From contig CM077115.1 in NCBI GenBank assembly GCA_039619475.1, forward strand, positions 537,696,315 through 537,760,314: a stretch of 64,000 bases of DNA. The letters run 5' to 3'. This DNA is from Icerya purchasi (Eukaryota > Arthropoda > Insecta > Hemiptera > Monophlebidae). Each line of letters begins with the position of its first letter. Position 1 is the stretch's first letter. This document shows positions 20,647 through 30,560 of this stretch, piece after piece. Below the pieces are notes generated by a model. That model searched no databases and was not told where the DNA came from. It worked only from the letters and a program-made list of their open reading frames with translations. A program made the translations under genes and the position numbers.

Positions 20647-21816
20647 CTAAAGTTTTATTTTGAATTAAAATTTCTTTAGCCTATTTTGTCCGATTACTTC
20701 CTGTCATCGATAACTGCGCAGTATTTTCTATATTTTTCATTGAAAATATAAAATACTTCCATACGGATAGCACGTTCATCGAAATACTTCTTTTTTTCTC
20801 TTTTCACCTGGTTTGAATAGTGTTCAATTTGTTTAGCTTATATTACTGCACTCTGCATAAAATCAAGGTACAGAGCTGTCTAACCGGGAATTCCTTTTTA
20901 AGTACATTTGGATTTTTCTCGACAATCGTTTTAAAAGTCTTCCAGACTCCAAAAACACACAGGAAAACTAGAAACACTGTTAACACCGCTTCTAAAATCG
21001 CTGTGTCTGTTTTGATTGAAGGAATAACGTCGGATTGAGTCGGTTACCGCCTGGCGTTTCAAACGCTTCGCATGTCACTTTAATTAATGGGAAACTTATT
21101 GATGACGAATCGTCGCGTTTAACTCCTCGATTAAAATCGCTCGATGTATTCACGAGACACGCGACGCCGCTTTCTAACGGATTTTTCAGCGTCTCTCGTT
21201 TTCTAGCTTGAAAATTCAGGCACCGGTAGCGACTGAATTTAATAGATTTAATAGAAGTGCACAGTCAATAACATATATTTGCCGCTCCAATGACTTTTCA
21301 AAATTTTAAAATCAAGCATTCGAAATTTTTTTTCAAAATACTGCAAACTAAAACCTTTCTCGCGAAAATATAATTATCGGACTGCTTAAAGAATTTCCCC
21401 CTCATAAAACTGTTCGGATATCATTTTTGGATAGTTAAGGTACCACCTTTTAAGACAATAAAAAAAAAATTCAAAAAGAAATAATTTACAGGGGTATATT
21501 TCTCCTTAACGCTCGCGCAGTCTAAAAATATTTCAATGCCGAATTTCGCGGCTAATATTATAATTTTAAATTTAATTTCATTCTGTTAGAACATGGAGAA
21601 ATAAAAAGCCAACTGATTTCGAAAAGTAGACGTTAGATAAAATAGAAAGGCGCTAAGACTAACACAGATGATGTTGGAATTCCAGATGTTCAACGAAAAG
21701 TAGAAATAATCAGAGAACTTATTAAAATGTTCCCAGAGAAATTATCTGCGGCGAACTTCTTAATAACTCTGTAATGTTAAAAATTTATTACATGGTTTTT
21801 GTTATAATTTTCTTAC
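20647..21816 (-). other. FAR intron, about 1.2 kb
   Basis: An intron between two FAR exons with proper donor (GTAAGA from 21816) and acceptor (AG at 20648-20647). It carries no recognised mobile element and is the only one of the three introns not greatly enlarged. A plus-strand frame at 20820-21038 looks accidental. Confidence 0.8.
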
Positions 21817-22009
21817 CGAATTTTAGCTGTGTACCATGCAGCGGAAATTATAACATTGGCAACATAGTCGCAAGGAATCAACTCGCTGATACATTCTCCG
21901 TCAGCATGAGCCGCTCTTAATAATCCTACACCTAAGCCAAACGCCATCTTGTTAGGTCCATACCAATTATTAGTCCAGCCGGACTTTGGATCTTTGCATT
22001 TACCTGTCA
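21817..22009 (-). CDS. Fatty acyl-CoA reductase exon, core domain
   Basis: An exon of 193 bases with 63 full codons, acceptor AG at 22011-22010 and donor GTAAGA from 21816. Its first two bases complete a valine codon begun by the last G of the exon at 45299-45408. The encoded part reads TGKCKDPKSGW, then NNWYGPN, GVGLLRAAHADGE and ISELIPCDYVANVIISAAW. These are the FAR landmarks after the VRP motif: P-x-x-GW, x-N-x-x-GP, and the IP-x-D-x-V-x-N-x-x-I-x-x-AW helix. The splice acceptor has a reasonable pyrimidine tract, but a jockey LINE starts only about 63 bp upstream of it on the gene's strand. Confidence 0.93.
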
Positions 22010-22072
22010 CTGTTTTACAACAGTGTAGTAAAAGCCAAAAAAACGTCATCAAGAATTAACGATTGTTAAATA
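22010..22072 (-). promoter_or_regulatory. Splice acceptor region of FAR exon, short native flank
   Basis: On the minus strand the sequence contains a T-run and pyrimidine-rich stretch ending in TTGTAAAACAG before the exon. Only about 63 bp of native intron lie between the exon and the inserted LINE, so the branch point must lie in this piece or in the LINE 5' end. Confidence 0.6.
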
Positions 22073-22136
22073 CAGTTGTGAATTAGTGCGTTCGTTCTTA
22101 TCTCGTTCACATTGTTAGTGATAACGCGCTGGTTGC

Positions 22137-23657
22137 TTGTCAACCAACGATGTTGCCCCGCACCCCCCTCCGCAACACCCGTCCGGTCCGTGTTCGGTAA
22201 GTCAGCCATTACAACCTGCTAGCGCAAGTCATTCCGATCAACTTCCGATTCGACCGTTATCTCCGCGGCACACAGGTAATAATGTTACAATTGTTAACTC
22301 GCCGTCCACAAACCGGCCTGCGTTCGATCCAACTTCCGATATTAATCGTGCGTTTAAACCGATCGCTCCGCTTACCATTTTACGCACCGCAAATAATGAT
22401 TATCAACTTGTAAATAAACGTGCACACTCTAGCGGCACAAGTGAAGAAGAAAATCACACACATAAACTCCTAAAAGATGATAACACCTTATGTTTAAAAA
22501 ATAAAAATCACACTAATCAGAAAAACGCTAATAAAAATAGTAAGCCAACACTCTACAAATATAATCGCTTTCAGTACCTCGCAGAGGAACCTACTGATAC
22601 TGACTCAAATCAGGATATGTGCTGTGAAACAATAAGTCCAGAAAAAGTATGTGATGAGAATATGCAGCAAAAAGTTACAAAAACGATCCCGATAAATCCT
22701 CCCCCAATCTTGGTTAAAAACATTACAAATTATATGCAATTTATAAATGAACTGAAGCTCTCTGAGCCAAATCAGCCGTTCGAATGCAAAGCAACAAAAG
22801 GTGGAATTACTATAAAACCGGCCACTCCAGAATGCTATAGACATATTGTACATATTTTAAAAATAAAAAATGTAAACTTTTTTACCTATCAGCTATCGCA
22901 AGACAGGAGCTTCCGCGTTGTCCTCCGACATTTGCATCACTCCACGCCAACTGAGGAAATAAAAGCGGAACTTGAAAAGCATGGTCACGCAGTAAAATCA
23001 ATAACCAACATTCTACATAGGAAAACAAAAAACCCTCTTCCACTCTTCTTTATCGATCTTCATCAATCACCATCTAACAAAGAAATTTTCAAACTGAACA
23101 ACCTTTTTCATTCTGTGGTAACAATAGAAGAACCAAAAAAATTTCAACAAACGCCACAATGTACAAGATGCCAGAACTACGGACACACGAAACAGTACTG
23201 TAATTTACCTTACAGATGTGTAAAGTGTGGTGAAAAACATGAGTCAGCTAAATGCACAAAGCCTTATGACGTTCTTCCAAAATGTGCCTTGTGTCAAGGG
23301 CCACATACAGCGAACTACAGAGGGTGTCCTGCCTATAAGGAGGAACTAACATTCTTAAATCCATATACAAGAGGACTCAATAAAATACACAAGACCATTA
23401 ATACAAGTGCGGCAAATTTTCCGCCATTAAACAGAATAAATTCGCAAATAAACAGCACTACCCAAGTAACAAGACCGACTTATTCAAAGGTAGCAAGAAA
23501 TCATATGCCAGAGCAACAACGTAATCTGGACCAAAGTCCTGAGAAAGCGCATATCTCTGACTCCTTATCATCCTTTTTAAATGAATTCAAAATAATAATA
23601 TCTCCATTAATAAATCTCCTCACTAAAGTCATAGAAAATCTATTACAAGCGAAATGA
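22137..23657 (+). CDS. LINE 2 ORF1: gag-like RNA-binding protein
   Basis: An ORF1 protein that coats the element's RNA. The frame is open from after TAA at 22122-22124 to TGA at 23655-23657, about 506 residues. The N-terminal third is rich in P, S, N and T. The middle holds a gag-type nucleic-acid-binding region. Near residues 340-400 there are three zinc knuckles: CTRCQNYGHTKQYC, CVKCGEKHESAKC and CALCQGPHTANYRGC. The first codon giving the natural-looking start L-S-T-N-D-V is TTG, and the first in-frame ATG is only near residue 160, so the original ATG has probably been lost to a point change. An upstream ATG at 22150 is in another frame and stops at 22200. ORF1 ends in the ATGA overlap with ORF2. 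Confidence 0.88.
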   Translation: MSTNDVAPHPPPQHPSGPCSVSQPLQPASASHSDQLPIRPLSPRHTGNNVTIVNSPSTNRPAFDPTSDINRAFKPIAPLTILRTANNDYQLVNKRAHSSGTSEEENHTHKLLKDDNTLCLKNKNHTNQKNANKNSKPTLYKYNRFQYLAEEPTDTDSNQDMCCETISPEKVCDENMQQKVTKTIPINPPPILVKNITNYMQFINELKLSEPNQPFECKATKGGITIKPATPECYRHIVHILKIKNVNFFTYQLSQDRSFRVVLRHLHHSTPTEEIKAELEKHGHAVKSITNILHRKTKNPLPLFFIDLHQSPSNKEIFKLNNLFHSVVTIEEPKKFQQTPQCTRCQNYGHTKQYCNLPYRCVKCGEKHESAKCTKPYDVLPKCALCQGPHTANYRGCPAYKEELTFLNPYTRGLNKIHKTINTSAANFPPLNRINSQINSTTQVTRPTYSKVARNHMPEQQRNLDQSPEKAHISDSLSSFLNEFKIIISPLINLLTKVIENLLQAK

Positions 23658-26371
23658 ATACACCTGCTACCGTTACTCAGTCATCTCTTTCAGTAGTGTT
23701 ATGGAATGCAAATGGAATACTTGGAAAGAAAACCGAATTGGAGATTTTTCTTAAACAAGGACGAATTGACGTAGCGTTAATAACGGAAACGCACTTAACT
23801 CCAAATAATAGATTCTTTATAGCTGATTATATCACTTACAATTGTAATCATCCGGATGAAACGGCTCACGGCGGAGCAGCTATTCTAATAAGAAAGGAAA
23901 TAAAACACTTTCTTTCTTACTCCAGCTCCTCTCCCCAAATTCAAACTATCTCAATCACGTTAAACAGTTCTCGATTTGATTTTTCACTCGCAGCAATGTA
24001 CTGCCTCCCAGGCTACAAAATAACTGAGAATGAAGTTGCTCAACATCTAATAAAAATGGGAAGAAATTATATATGCGGAGGCGACTTCAACGCTAAACAT
24101 ACTTACTGGGGATCAAGACTAACAAACCCCAGAGGTAAAATTTTCAGGAAAATCATTCAAAATTTAGGCCTACATATTATAGCCTCGGATGAACCCACAT
24201 ACTGGCCATCGCACGCAAACAGGTTGCCAGACATACTTGACTTCTATATTGCTAAAGGTGTAAAAAAATATTATCATTCTTGCAAATCCACGGCGGACTT
24301 ATCCTCGGATCACGCTCCTGTTAAACTAATAATAGATTCTATCCCTATAGAAACCTATTCTAAGCAGCAGCTAACGAATAAAACAACAAATTGGGATCTA
24401 CTTAATGCTCTCCTTAACAACTGTTTAACCAACGTTTCTCTTAGAACAAAACAAGATATTGACAGCCGAGTGGAATATTTAACTGAATCCATACAACTAA
24501 GTGCTAAAAACTCCACAAATTTTCCAACTAGTTTCAACAAACGTAAAGTGCACAGTCTTCCAGCAGAAATTCGCGAGCTCATAGCTGCAACTAGAAGAGC
24601 ACGAGCCAAGTGGCAGCGTTTCAGATACCCAAGCAATCGTAAAGTATACAATCTTCTAAGAAACAATATGAAAACTAAAATCATGGAACACAAAAATGCA
24701 TCTTTCCAAATACATCTTAAAAAACTAAGCACAAAAGACAATACACTTTGGAATGCAACAAAAAGCATCCTGAAAGAACATAACTCAGACTATCCTATGC
24801 AAAATGACTCTGGGAAATGGGTTAGAAGTGAACGCGAGAAAGCATGTTTCTTTGCTGAGCACTTATCCGGAGTTTTCAAGCCGCACGGAGAAATGCAAAA
24901 CAAAAATTTTGAGGAACAAGTTCAACAATACTTAAAAATTCCACTTGAATCCTCTCCGCCAGTTAAAGCATTCTCACTTACAGAAGTAGAGCAAGAAATT
25001 CGGCGTTTACCAGCCAACAAAGCTGCAGGCTGTGATGATATAACCAATGATATACTAAAACACCTAAACAGAAGTGTTCTTATTCAAATTCTTCACCTGT
25101 ATAACGCTGTAATTCGCACTTCTTACTTCCCTGAAGCTTGGAAGAGGTCAGTGGTAATTATGGTTCTGAAACCTAACAAACCAGCTAATAAAGTTTCGTC
25201 GTATAGACCCATAAGTCTCCTGTGCTCAATGGCAAAAATTTTAGAATCACTTATTTTGCGGAGAATGCAGATAACGATACAAGAATCAAAATTAATTCCT
25301 ACTCATCAATTCGGATTCAGGAAGCGTCACTCCACTATCCACCAGTGTCATCGGGTGGTTGATGCGATTTCTTCTTGCTTTCAAACTGGTCGTTACTGTG
25401 CAGCTGTTTTCCTTGACGTGAGTCAGGCCTTCGATAAGGTCTGGCATCAAGGACTACTATTCAAGATTAAAAAATCGTTTCCAGCGAAAATTTTCACTCT
25501 CTTAGCTTCATACCTTGAAGCTAGGACTTTCCGAATACGTCACAAATCCGAATACTCTGATTGGTACCCGATATTAGCCTCTGTACCACAGGGCAGTGTG
25601 CTTGGTCCAGTATTGTACTCCATCTTCACTGCGGATATTCCAACAACAGCGTATTCATCAGTCTTCACATATGCGGACGACATGCTTCTTATGGCTGCGG
25701 ATAGGAGACCGGAAATTGCTGCCCAGTTAATACAACAGCACCTTAAGGTATTAGGAAGATGGTGCACAAAGTGGAAAATAAAAATTAATTCAACAAAATC
25801 AGCCAGTATAACTTTCTCTCTACGCAAAGGAGTGTGTCCACCAGTTCTATATGAACTTGAACCAATTCCACAGTTAAATTCAATTAAATACTTGGGCATA
25901 ATCTTAGACAGAAAGCTCACTTGGCTACCGCATATATTGCATTTACGTAAAAACCTCGATGCATGTACAAGAGCCTTATACTACTTAATTGGAAGAAAAT
26001 CTAACTTATCTTTGGAAAACAAAGTCCTAATATATAATACAATTCTGGCCTCAAAGTGGAAATACGGAATCGAACTGTGGGGTACTTCCGCAAAAACTAA
26101 CTGTAAACGTATTCAACAATTCCAGTCGAAAACATTGAGGTCAATGTGTAATGCTCCATATTACGTAAGCAATGAACAAATACATCATGACTTGAACGTG
26201 AAAACAGTAGCAGAAATTTATCAACAAAATTATCAAAACTTTTATCAGGCGTTACAGATGCATGAAAACCCGTTAATTCGAAGAATGTTCACAACAACGC
26301 TACCGGACAGACCGCGCAGAAGGCTAGGAAGGAGGTTGTGCCGTGATATCCTCAGTATATCAGTAACCTGA
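23654..26371 (+). CDS. LINE 2 ORF2: endonuclease and reverse transcriptase
   Basis: An uninterrupted frame of 905 residues. The endonuclease (about 1-225) shows LWNANGI, ITETHL, GGDFNAKHTYWGS and SSDHAPV. The RT shows VSSYRPISLLCSMAKILE, THQFGFRKRHST, FLDVSQAFDKVWH, SVPQGSVLGPVLY and YADDMLL, followed by KYLGIILDRKLTW and WKYGIELWG. In PQGS the usual preceding GV is SV. No RNase H is present. Order and motifs match LINE 1 at 3.3 kb across the whole length but with many differences, so the two are separate families or old lineages of one jockey group. All catalytic residues I could check are retained, so the protein could be active if translated. Confidence 0.95.
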   Translation: MNTPATVTQSSLSVVLWNANGILGKKTELEIFLKQGRIDVALITETHLTPNNRFFIADYITYNCNHPDETAHGGAAILIRKEIKHFLSYSSSSPQIQTISITLNSSRFDFSLAAMYCLPGYKITENEVAQHLIKMGRNYICGGDFNAKHTYWGSRLTNPRGKIFRKIIQNLGLHIIASDEPTYWPSHANRLPDILDFYIAKGVKKYYHSCKSTADLSSDHAPVKLIIDSIPIETYSKQQLTNKTTNWDLLNALLNNCLTNVSLRTKQDIDSRVEYLTESIQLSAKNSTNFPTSFNKRKVHSLPAEIRELIAATRRARAKWQRFRYPSNRKVYNLLRNNMKTKIMEHKNASFQIHLKKLSTKDNTLWNATKSILKEHNSDYPMQNDSGKWVRSEREKACFFAEHLSGVFKPHGEMQNKNFEEQVQQYLKIPLESSPPVKAFSLTEVEQEIRRLPANKAAGCDDITNDILKHLNRSVLIQILHLYNAVIRTSYFPEAWKRSVVIMVLKPNKPANKVSSYRPISLLCSMAKILESLILRRMQITIQESKLIPTHQFGFRKRHSTIHQCHRVVDAISSCFQTGRYCAAVFLDVSQAFDKVWHQGLLFKIKKSFPAKIFTLLASYLEARTFRIRHKSEYSDWYPILASVPQGSVLGPVLYSIFTADIPTTAYSSVFTYADDMLLMAADRRPEIAAQLIQQHLKVLGRWCTKWKIKINSTKSASITFSLRKGVCPPVLYELEPIPQLNSIKYLGIILDRKLTWLPHILHLRKNLDACTRALYYLIGRKSNLSLENKVLIYNTILASKWKYGIELWGTSAKTNCKRIQQFQSKTLRSMCNAPYYVSNEQIHHDLNVKTVAEIYQQNYQNFYQALQMHENPLIRRMFTTTLPDRPRRRLGRRLCRDILSISVT

Positions 26372-26486
26372 ACAACTTAGCACACAGCTGACTGCTCAAA
26401 GGAGCTACTGCTGAATAACTTATAAATTCCTGTTAATAGGCTCCCGCACATGTGCTAATTGTTAATACATTACAGGTGCACATTGG

Positions 26487-26527
<41 letters not shown>
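26487..26527 (+). repeat. LINE 2 poly(A) tail
   Basis: 41 consecutive A residues. Such a long pure run is expected to shorten and mutate with time. Confidence 0.9.
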
Positions 26528-26529
<2 letters not shown>

Positions 26530-27040
26530 ATCGATATCGCGAGCTGACTAATAATAAAAATACCTGGTAGTGCAAATACCTAAACTACTCCGAGTACGAA
26601 TTAAAGTCGCTTTGTGTATTTTTTTAACTTCCCGACTCTACTGAAACTAGATACCATAAGCCTACATTTCAACTCTCGTTTATTTTTAAATGCGCTCTCA
26701 TTGTGCATAACTGCTTGAGAATTTTGTGCCAATTTGAACGTTGAATTAATTTATAACAATTCTAATTTAATTAAATATCATAAATAATGAATTTGGTTTA
26801 TAAAATATACCACCTCTACGCAATAAGGTATTTTTCTAAATATACTATAATTTTAATCAACATCTCGAAAAAATGTTTCACCTAGGTGCGAGTTAATACA
26901 CAATCGTTGGTATTTATCCTTTTGATATAATTTCCAGCTGAGAGAATAGTTTTACGAAACTAAATGATGAAATGAAAACTTTTCAGGTTTTCAACCAAGT
27001 GTGATATATATAAAATTAATTTTTATAAATTTATTTTTAA
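26528..27040. other. FAR intron piece between LINE 2 and Helitron
   Basis: AT-rich, with no open frame and no recognised repeat. It ends in TTATTTTTAA directly before the Helitron end. Confidence 0.5.
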
Positions 27041-27075
27041 CTAGCTGTATCCTGCCACGCTTCGCTGTGGCACAT
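27041..27075 (-). terminator. Helitron 3' end: hairpin and CTAG
   Basis: An 18-base imperfect palindrome (about 27055-27072 on plus, 5-6 bp stem) lies 10 bases from CTAG at 27041-27044. In Helitrons this hairpin is thought to mark the end of rolling-circle transfer. On the minus strand the next host base is T, as expected. Confidence 0.8.
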
Positions 27076-27131
27076 TGTGGTTGCATGGATGAGAAATGAG
27101 GAACGAAACAAAACATACGTTTCATAGAAGG

Positions 27132-28715
27132 TTAAATTTGCAATACTTGTGGGTATACAATATGTTTTGTTTTTCCATTATCTGCGTAGATATAAAGGCT
27201 GTCTGGTTTGCCGACACGGGAACACGCAACATACAGTTGTCCATGTGAGAAGCAATCCGCATCTAAATCAAAACCACACAATTCTAAAGATTGACCTTGA
27301 GCTTTATTGATTGTGATTGCGAACGCCAATCGAATGGGGAATTGCAATCTTTTAAATTGAAATGGTGTATCGGTCGGGATCATGGGAATTCGAGAAATGA
27401 GGACATTTTCACCTTTGAAAGGCCCCGTTAAAATCGCCGCTTCCACTACGTTGTTCATCAATTTCTTAACTGTGAGTCGCGTGCCGTTGCAGAGTATTGG
27501 CTGATTAATATTCCGCAACATGATAATTGGCACACCTATTTTCAATTTTAATATGTGTGGTGGCATCCCTGGCAGATCAAGTAAGTTCAAAAATTCTGTT
27601 GGATAATTAACTACTTCATCTGCTTCCACAACGGTGTCTATCGACTTATATATAATTTCCTCGCTTTGAATGCTGGATTAAATAACATTATTAAGTAGAT
27701 AGACATCTTTATTCTTCGCGACAAGGACAGCTCGTTCACTGAGCCAATCGTAATTCCGATAATTAATCTGAATATGCGGAAATACTTTATCGATAAGTTC
27801 TTCTTTTGATGTTACTAAATTACAAAAATTATCAGGAAATGATATTCTTCTTGATGTCTCATCGACTGGCAGCTGTCCGTTCCCAATGTCCAGTAACTGT
27901 CGTAAGAATACCTCGGCTGTTTGATCGTTCTGCAGCTCGACACGCATATTCGTAGTCAAATGCAATGTACATAGGCGTCGTCACAATGTTGAATATTTCA
28001 GGAAAGCATTTATTTTGTCCGCTGGTGTTGATCGAGAAATTACAGGCAATGTTTGCCTAAAATCTCCTGCGAGCAATATCAATGCATTCCCGAATGGTTG
28101 AACGTTTCCACGCAAATCTCGCAACGATCGATCAAGTGCTTCAAGCGATTTCTTATGTGCCATTGTACATTCATCCCAAACAATGAGTTTACATTTTTGT
28201 AATACTTTTCCCACACCGGATGCTTTTGGAATATTGCACGTGGGAGTCTCGATAAATTGCATGTTCAATGGCAACTTCAGAGCTGAATGAGCAGTCCTTC
28301 CACCTGGTAACAATGTCGCAGCTATTCCAGACGAAGCGAGAGCTAAGGCTATGTCATTTTTTGATCGAACCGTTGCCAAAATTAATCTGATAAGGAATGT
28401 TTTCTCAGTTCCTCCTGGTGCATACAAGAAGAAGGTCCCCCCAACTCCGTCATTTATCATTTGCATTATGCGATCATAAATGCCCTTCTGTTCACGCGTT
28501 AATTTGGGAACGTTTGATTGGACATATGACTGGAGATCACCAGTGTTGTAACTCTGTTCACGGCGCAAATCCACATGAAATGAAGTAGTCGCAGCTGGGG
28601 TGGGTGCTAGCATTCCCAATTGACTAAGAACTTTATTTGCAATAGCTAAGCACTTGTCTTCAATATTTATTAATGTTTCGTTGTCTGCGTCATATGAATG
28701 CTTTTTTAGTTTCAT
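27132..28715 (-). pseudogene. Helitron Pif1-like helicase domain
   Basis: A single minus-strand frame with stops at 27981-27983 and 27678-27680. From the N-terminal side: Q-K-x-x-Y type start LTREQKGIYDRIMQMIND; Walker A reads APGGTEKTF, where families have GGTGKT, so the P-loop glycine is replaced by E; Walker B region IVWDECTMAHKKSLEALD; LAGDFRQTLPVI; then GLPxHxLxLKxG-like sequence near 27560; and the closing motifs [12 protein letters not shown] and [13 protein letters not shown]. The helicase would unwind the strand displaced in rolling-circle transposition. The stops and the P-loop change make this copy inactive. Confidence 0.88.
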
Positions 28716-30560
28716 TCTACGTGTAATAAGTGGGCACTTCTGAATACATCAGTGTTCTGGCGAAAGCGTCTTCCTGACATAAGGTGAAGAAAGCAGTTAG
28801 AGTTGTACCAGGTGGATTAAGGGCTCTTTGATGCACATTTTCATCTGTGAAATAAACACGCTATCCATTCTCTAAATGTATTGCTAAGTGAACCACAGCT
28901 GGATTGCGTTCATGCATGGGAAATGAAAAAATTCGCCATGCAGCTTCATTGCTGCTTATGTATCTTCCAGTCGGGTATTGTGAAACTTCATCGATAACTT
29001 GTACTGCATTTCTGTCACTATTTTCTGGTTGCACACCAAAAACAGCCATATCGCTGCCTTTATTCACATACTTGCAAATGTATTTAATTGATTTGACAGA
29101 ATTGCAATATTCTACGTTTATGTGCGCTTTGTATGTTTTTGACAACAGAGGTGAATATGGAACCACTCAACGGTTGTCCACATTAATAACACCATTTTGC
29201 GTGTATATTGTTGCCGAATTCCCGCCATCTTCAGTTAATCGTCTTCTATACCGAGGATATCCATTCTCTCCTGTTACTGCATTAGCTGCGAATGCTCGAG
29301 GATATTGCTTAGAACATTTCCCGTCTACCATGCATGGTGAATTCGGATTTAGTGTATCGCATGGTCCATGTATCATGTTTTTGATAACAACTGCATGCAA
29401 ATCCTTATCTACGTCGGCCCGTGGAATCTCAGCGCATATCACATCGTCGATTTCGTCTGAAGTTATTTTATCGTAGAGCCAGATTAGTATATGCGCATGT
29501 GGCAATCCTCTCTTTTGCCATTTTACTGAATACATCCAGCAGCGCACAGATCCAAACACTCCATGTTTCACAATGAAATCTATTAGCGACTTAAGCTTTT
29601 GTTTGAAAACACGCTCTGTGATGTCATGACTATCCACGGTTGATTGCCCAGGAAGTAACAGCTGCTGTATCTCGTCCCAAGCTGGATTGCATGTGAAGGT
29701 GATAAATAAGTCTGGACGCCCATACTGACGAACATATGCCATTGCATCTTGAGCATATTCCTGCATGTGACGTGGACTGCCTATGTATGAAGACGGCAAA
29801 ATAGTTAACTTTCCAACGTTGGTTGTATTACCATCATTCACAACTGCATCTCGCAAATGAATGTATTCTTCGGAGCGGAGTTTGGTCTGATTTAAACGAA
29901 GGAATAGCAAACGTTCCGTTTCAATTTTTGCATACATATCCACAATGTACTGGTGAAACAACTGATGACATTTCAAAATATAATTATTCTCGTTTCTCCG
30001 AATCATTAAGCGGTATGCGTAAAAGTTCATTGCGCTGCACTTTTTATTGATTTTTCCACCATTCATTGGATTTATCATCTTCACATTGAAATGATATCCA
30101 TCGGCACCATCCCAGAAGATAACTGGATATTGCAAAGCATCGTAACAACTGATCGTTTCTTCGATGGAGAACAATATCTCTAGGTTGGAACTGATCTCCG
30201 ACTATGACAATTGCTACTTCGTCTATAGTTGGAGCATTATATCTCCGGACATGTTCTCCAGCGGGCGTTTTGTCTGTGTAAATTGCAATCTTGTGGGTAT
30301 CTGATGGCATCATATCAATTGCTGTTTTGAACAAACGCACCAAATTGTTCCTTTCGTGAAGGAGCTCCTGTAGTTGTGAAATGATGGATCTTCTTAGCGA
30401 GATTTGTATTCCACAACGCGCATCGACTTCATCTCTATCATCACCGATAAAGTACATTTGTAGGAATTTATGGTCACTATCCGTGAACGGGAGCAGGGAG
30501 CCAGCTTTGTGATATATTTGTCCTTCGATTTTCAATCTCCAAAAGCCTCCTCGCTGTCAT
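28716..30560 (-). pseudogene. Helitron Rep (HUH nuclease) domain
   Basis: A minus-strand coding remnant in two frames. From 30535 to 30044: a Helitron-like N-terminal region (GQIYHKAGSLLPF, then FQPRDIVLHRRNDQL). From 30174 to 28861: PDLFITFTCNPAW, the HUH pair in RGLPHAHIL, and the two-tyrosine motif in KYICKYVNKGSD, with in-frame stops near 29167 (tryptophan position) and 28856. A further frameshift near 28740 leads into the helicase. The enzyme would nick and join DNA ends. The recognisable N-terminus begins only at about 30560, so roughly the first quarter of the usual protein is missing. Confidence 0.87.

Larger units (their letters stand above)
22073..26527 (+). mobile_element. Jockey-clade LINE 2, near full length
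   Basis: A non-LTR retrotransposon with a 5' UTR apparently starting CAGTTGTG, ORF1 with zinc knuckles, ORF2 with endonuclease and RT, a short 3' UTR and a 41-base pure poly(A) tail (26487-26527). Both long frames are open throughout. The start coordinate is a judgement, because no target-site duplication could be recognised: the sequence after the tail starts CTATCGATATC and no match precedes 22073. The long unbroken tail argues for a recent insertion. It lies in the FAR intron between the exons at 22009 and 45299, antisense to the gene. Confidence 0.88.
27041..30560 (-). mobile_element. Helitron, decayed and 5'-truncated
   Basis: A rolling-circle transposon on the minus strand. Its 3' end is well defined: on the minus strand a short hairpin with GCCACAGCGAAGCGTGGC (about 27055-27072 on plus) is followed by AGGATACAGCTAG and then host T, the classic CTAG end and A/T insertion site. 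Rep and helicase coding pieces fill the body. The 5' end (TC terminus) was not found. Coding similarity fades near 30560, in the middle of the N-terminal region, so the copy is truncated or rearranged there. Confidence 0.88.

Noticed and set aside
24355..25920. Minus-strand frames of 126-137 codons
   Set aside because: Shadows of LINE 2 ORF2 on the opposite strand.
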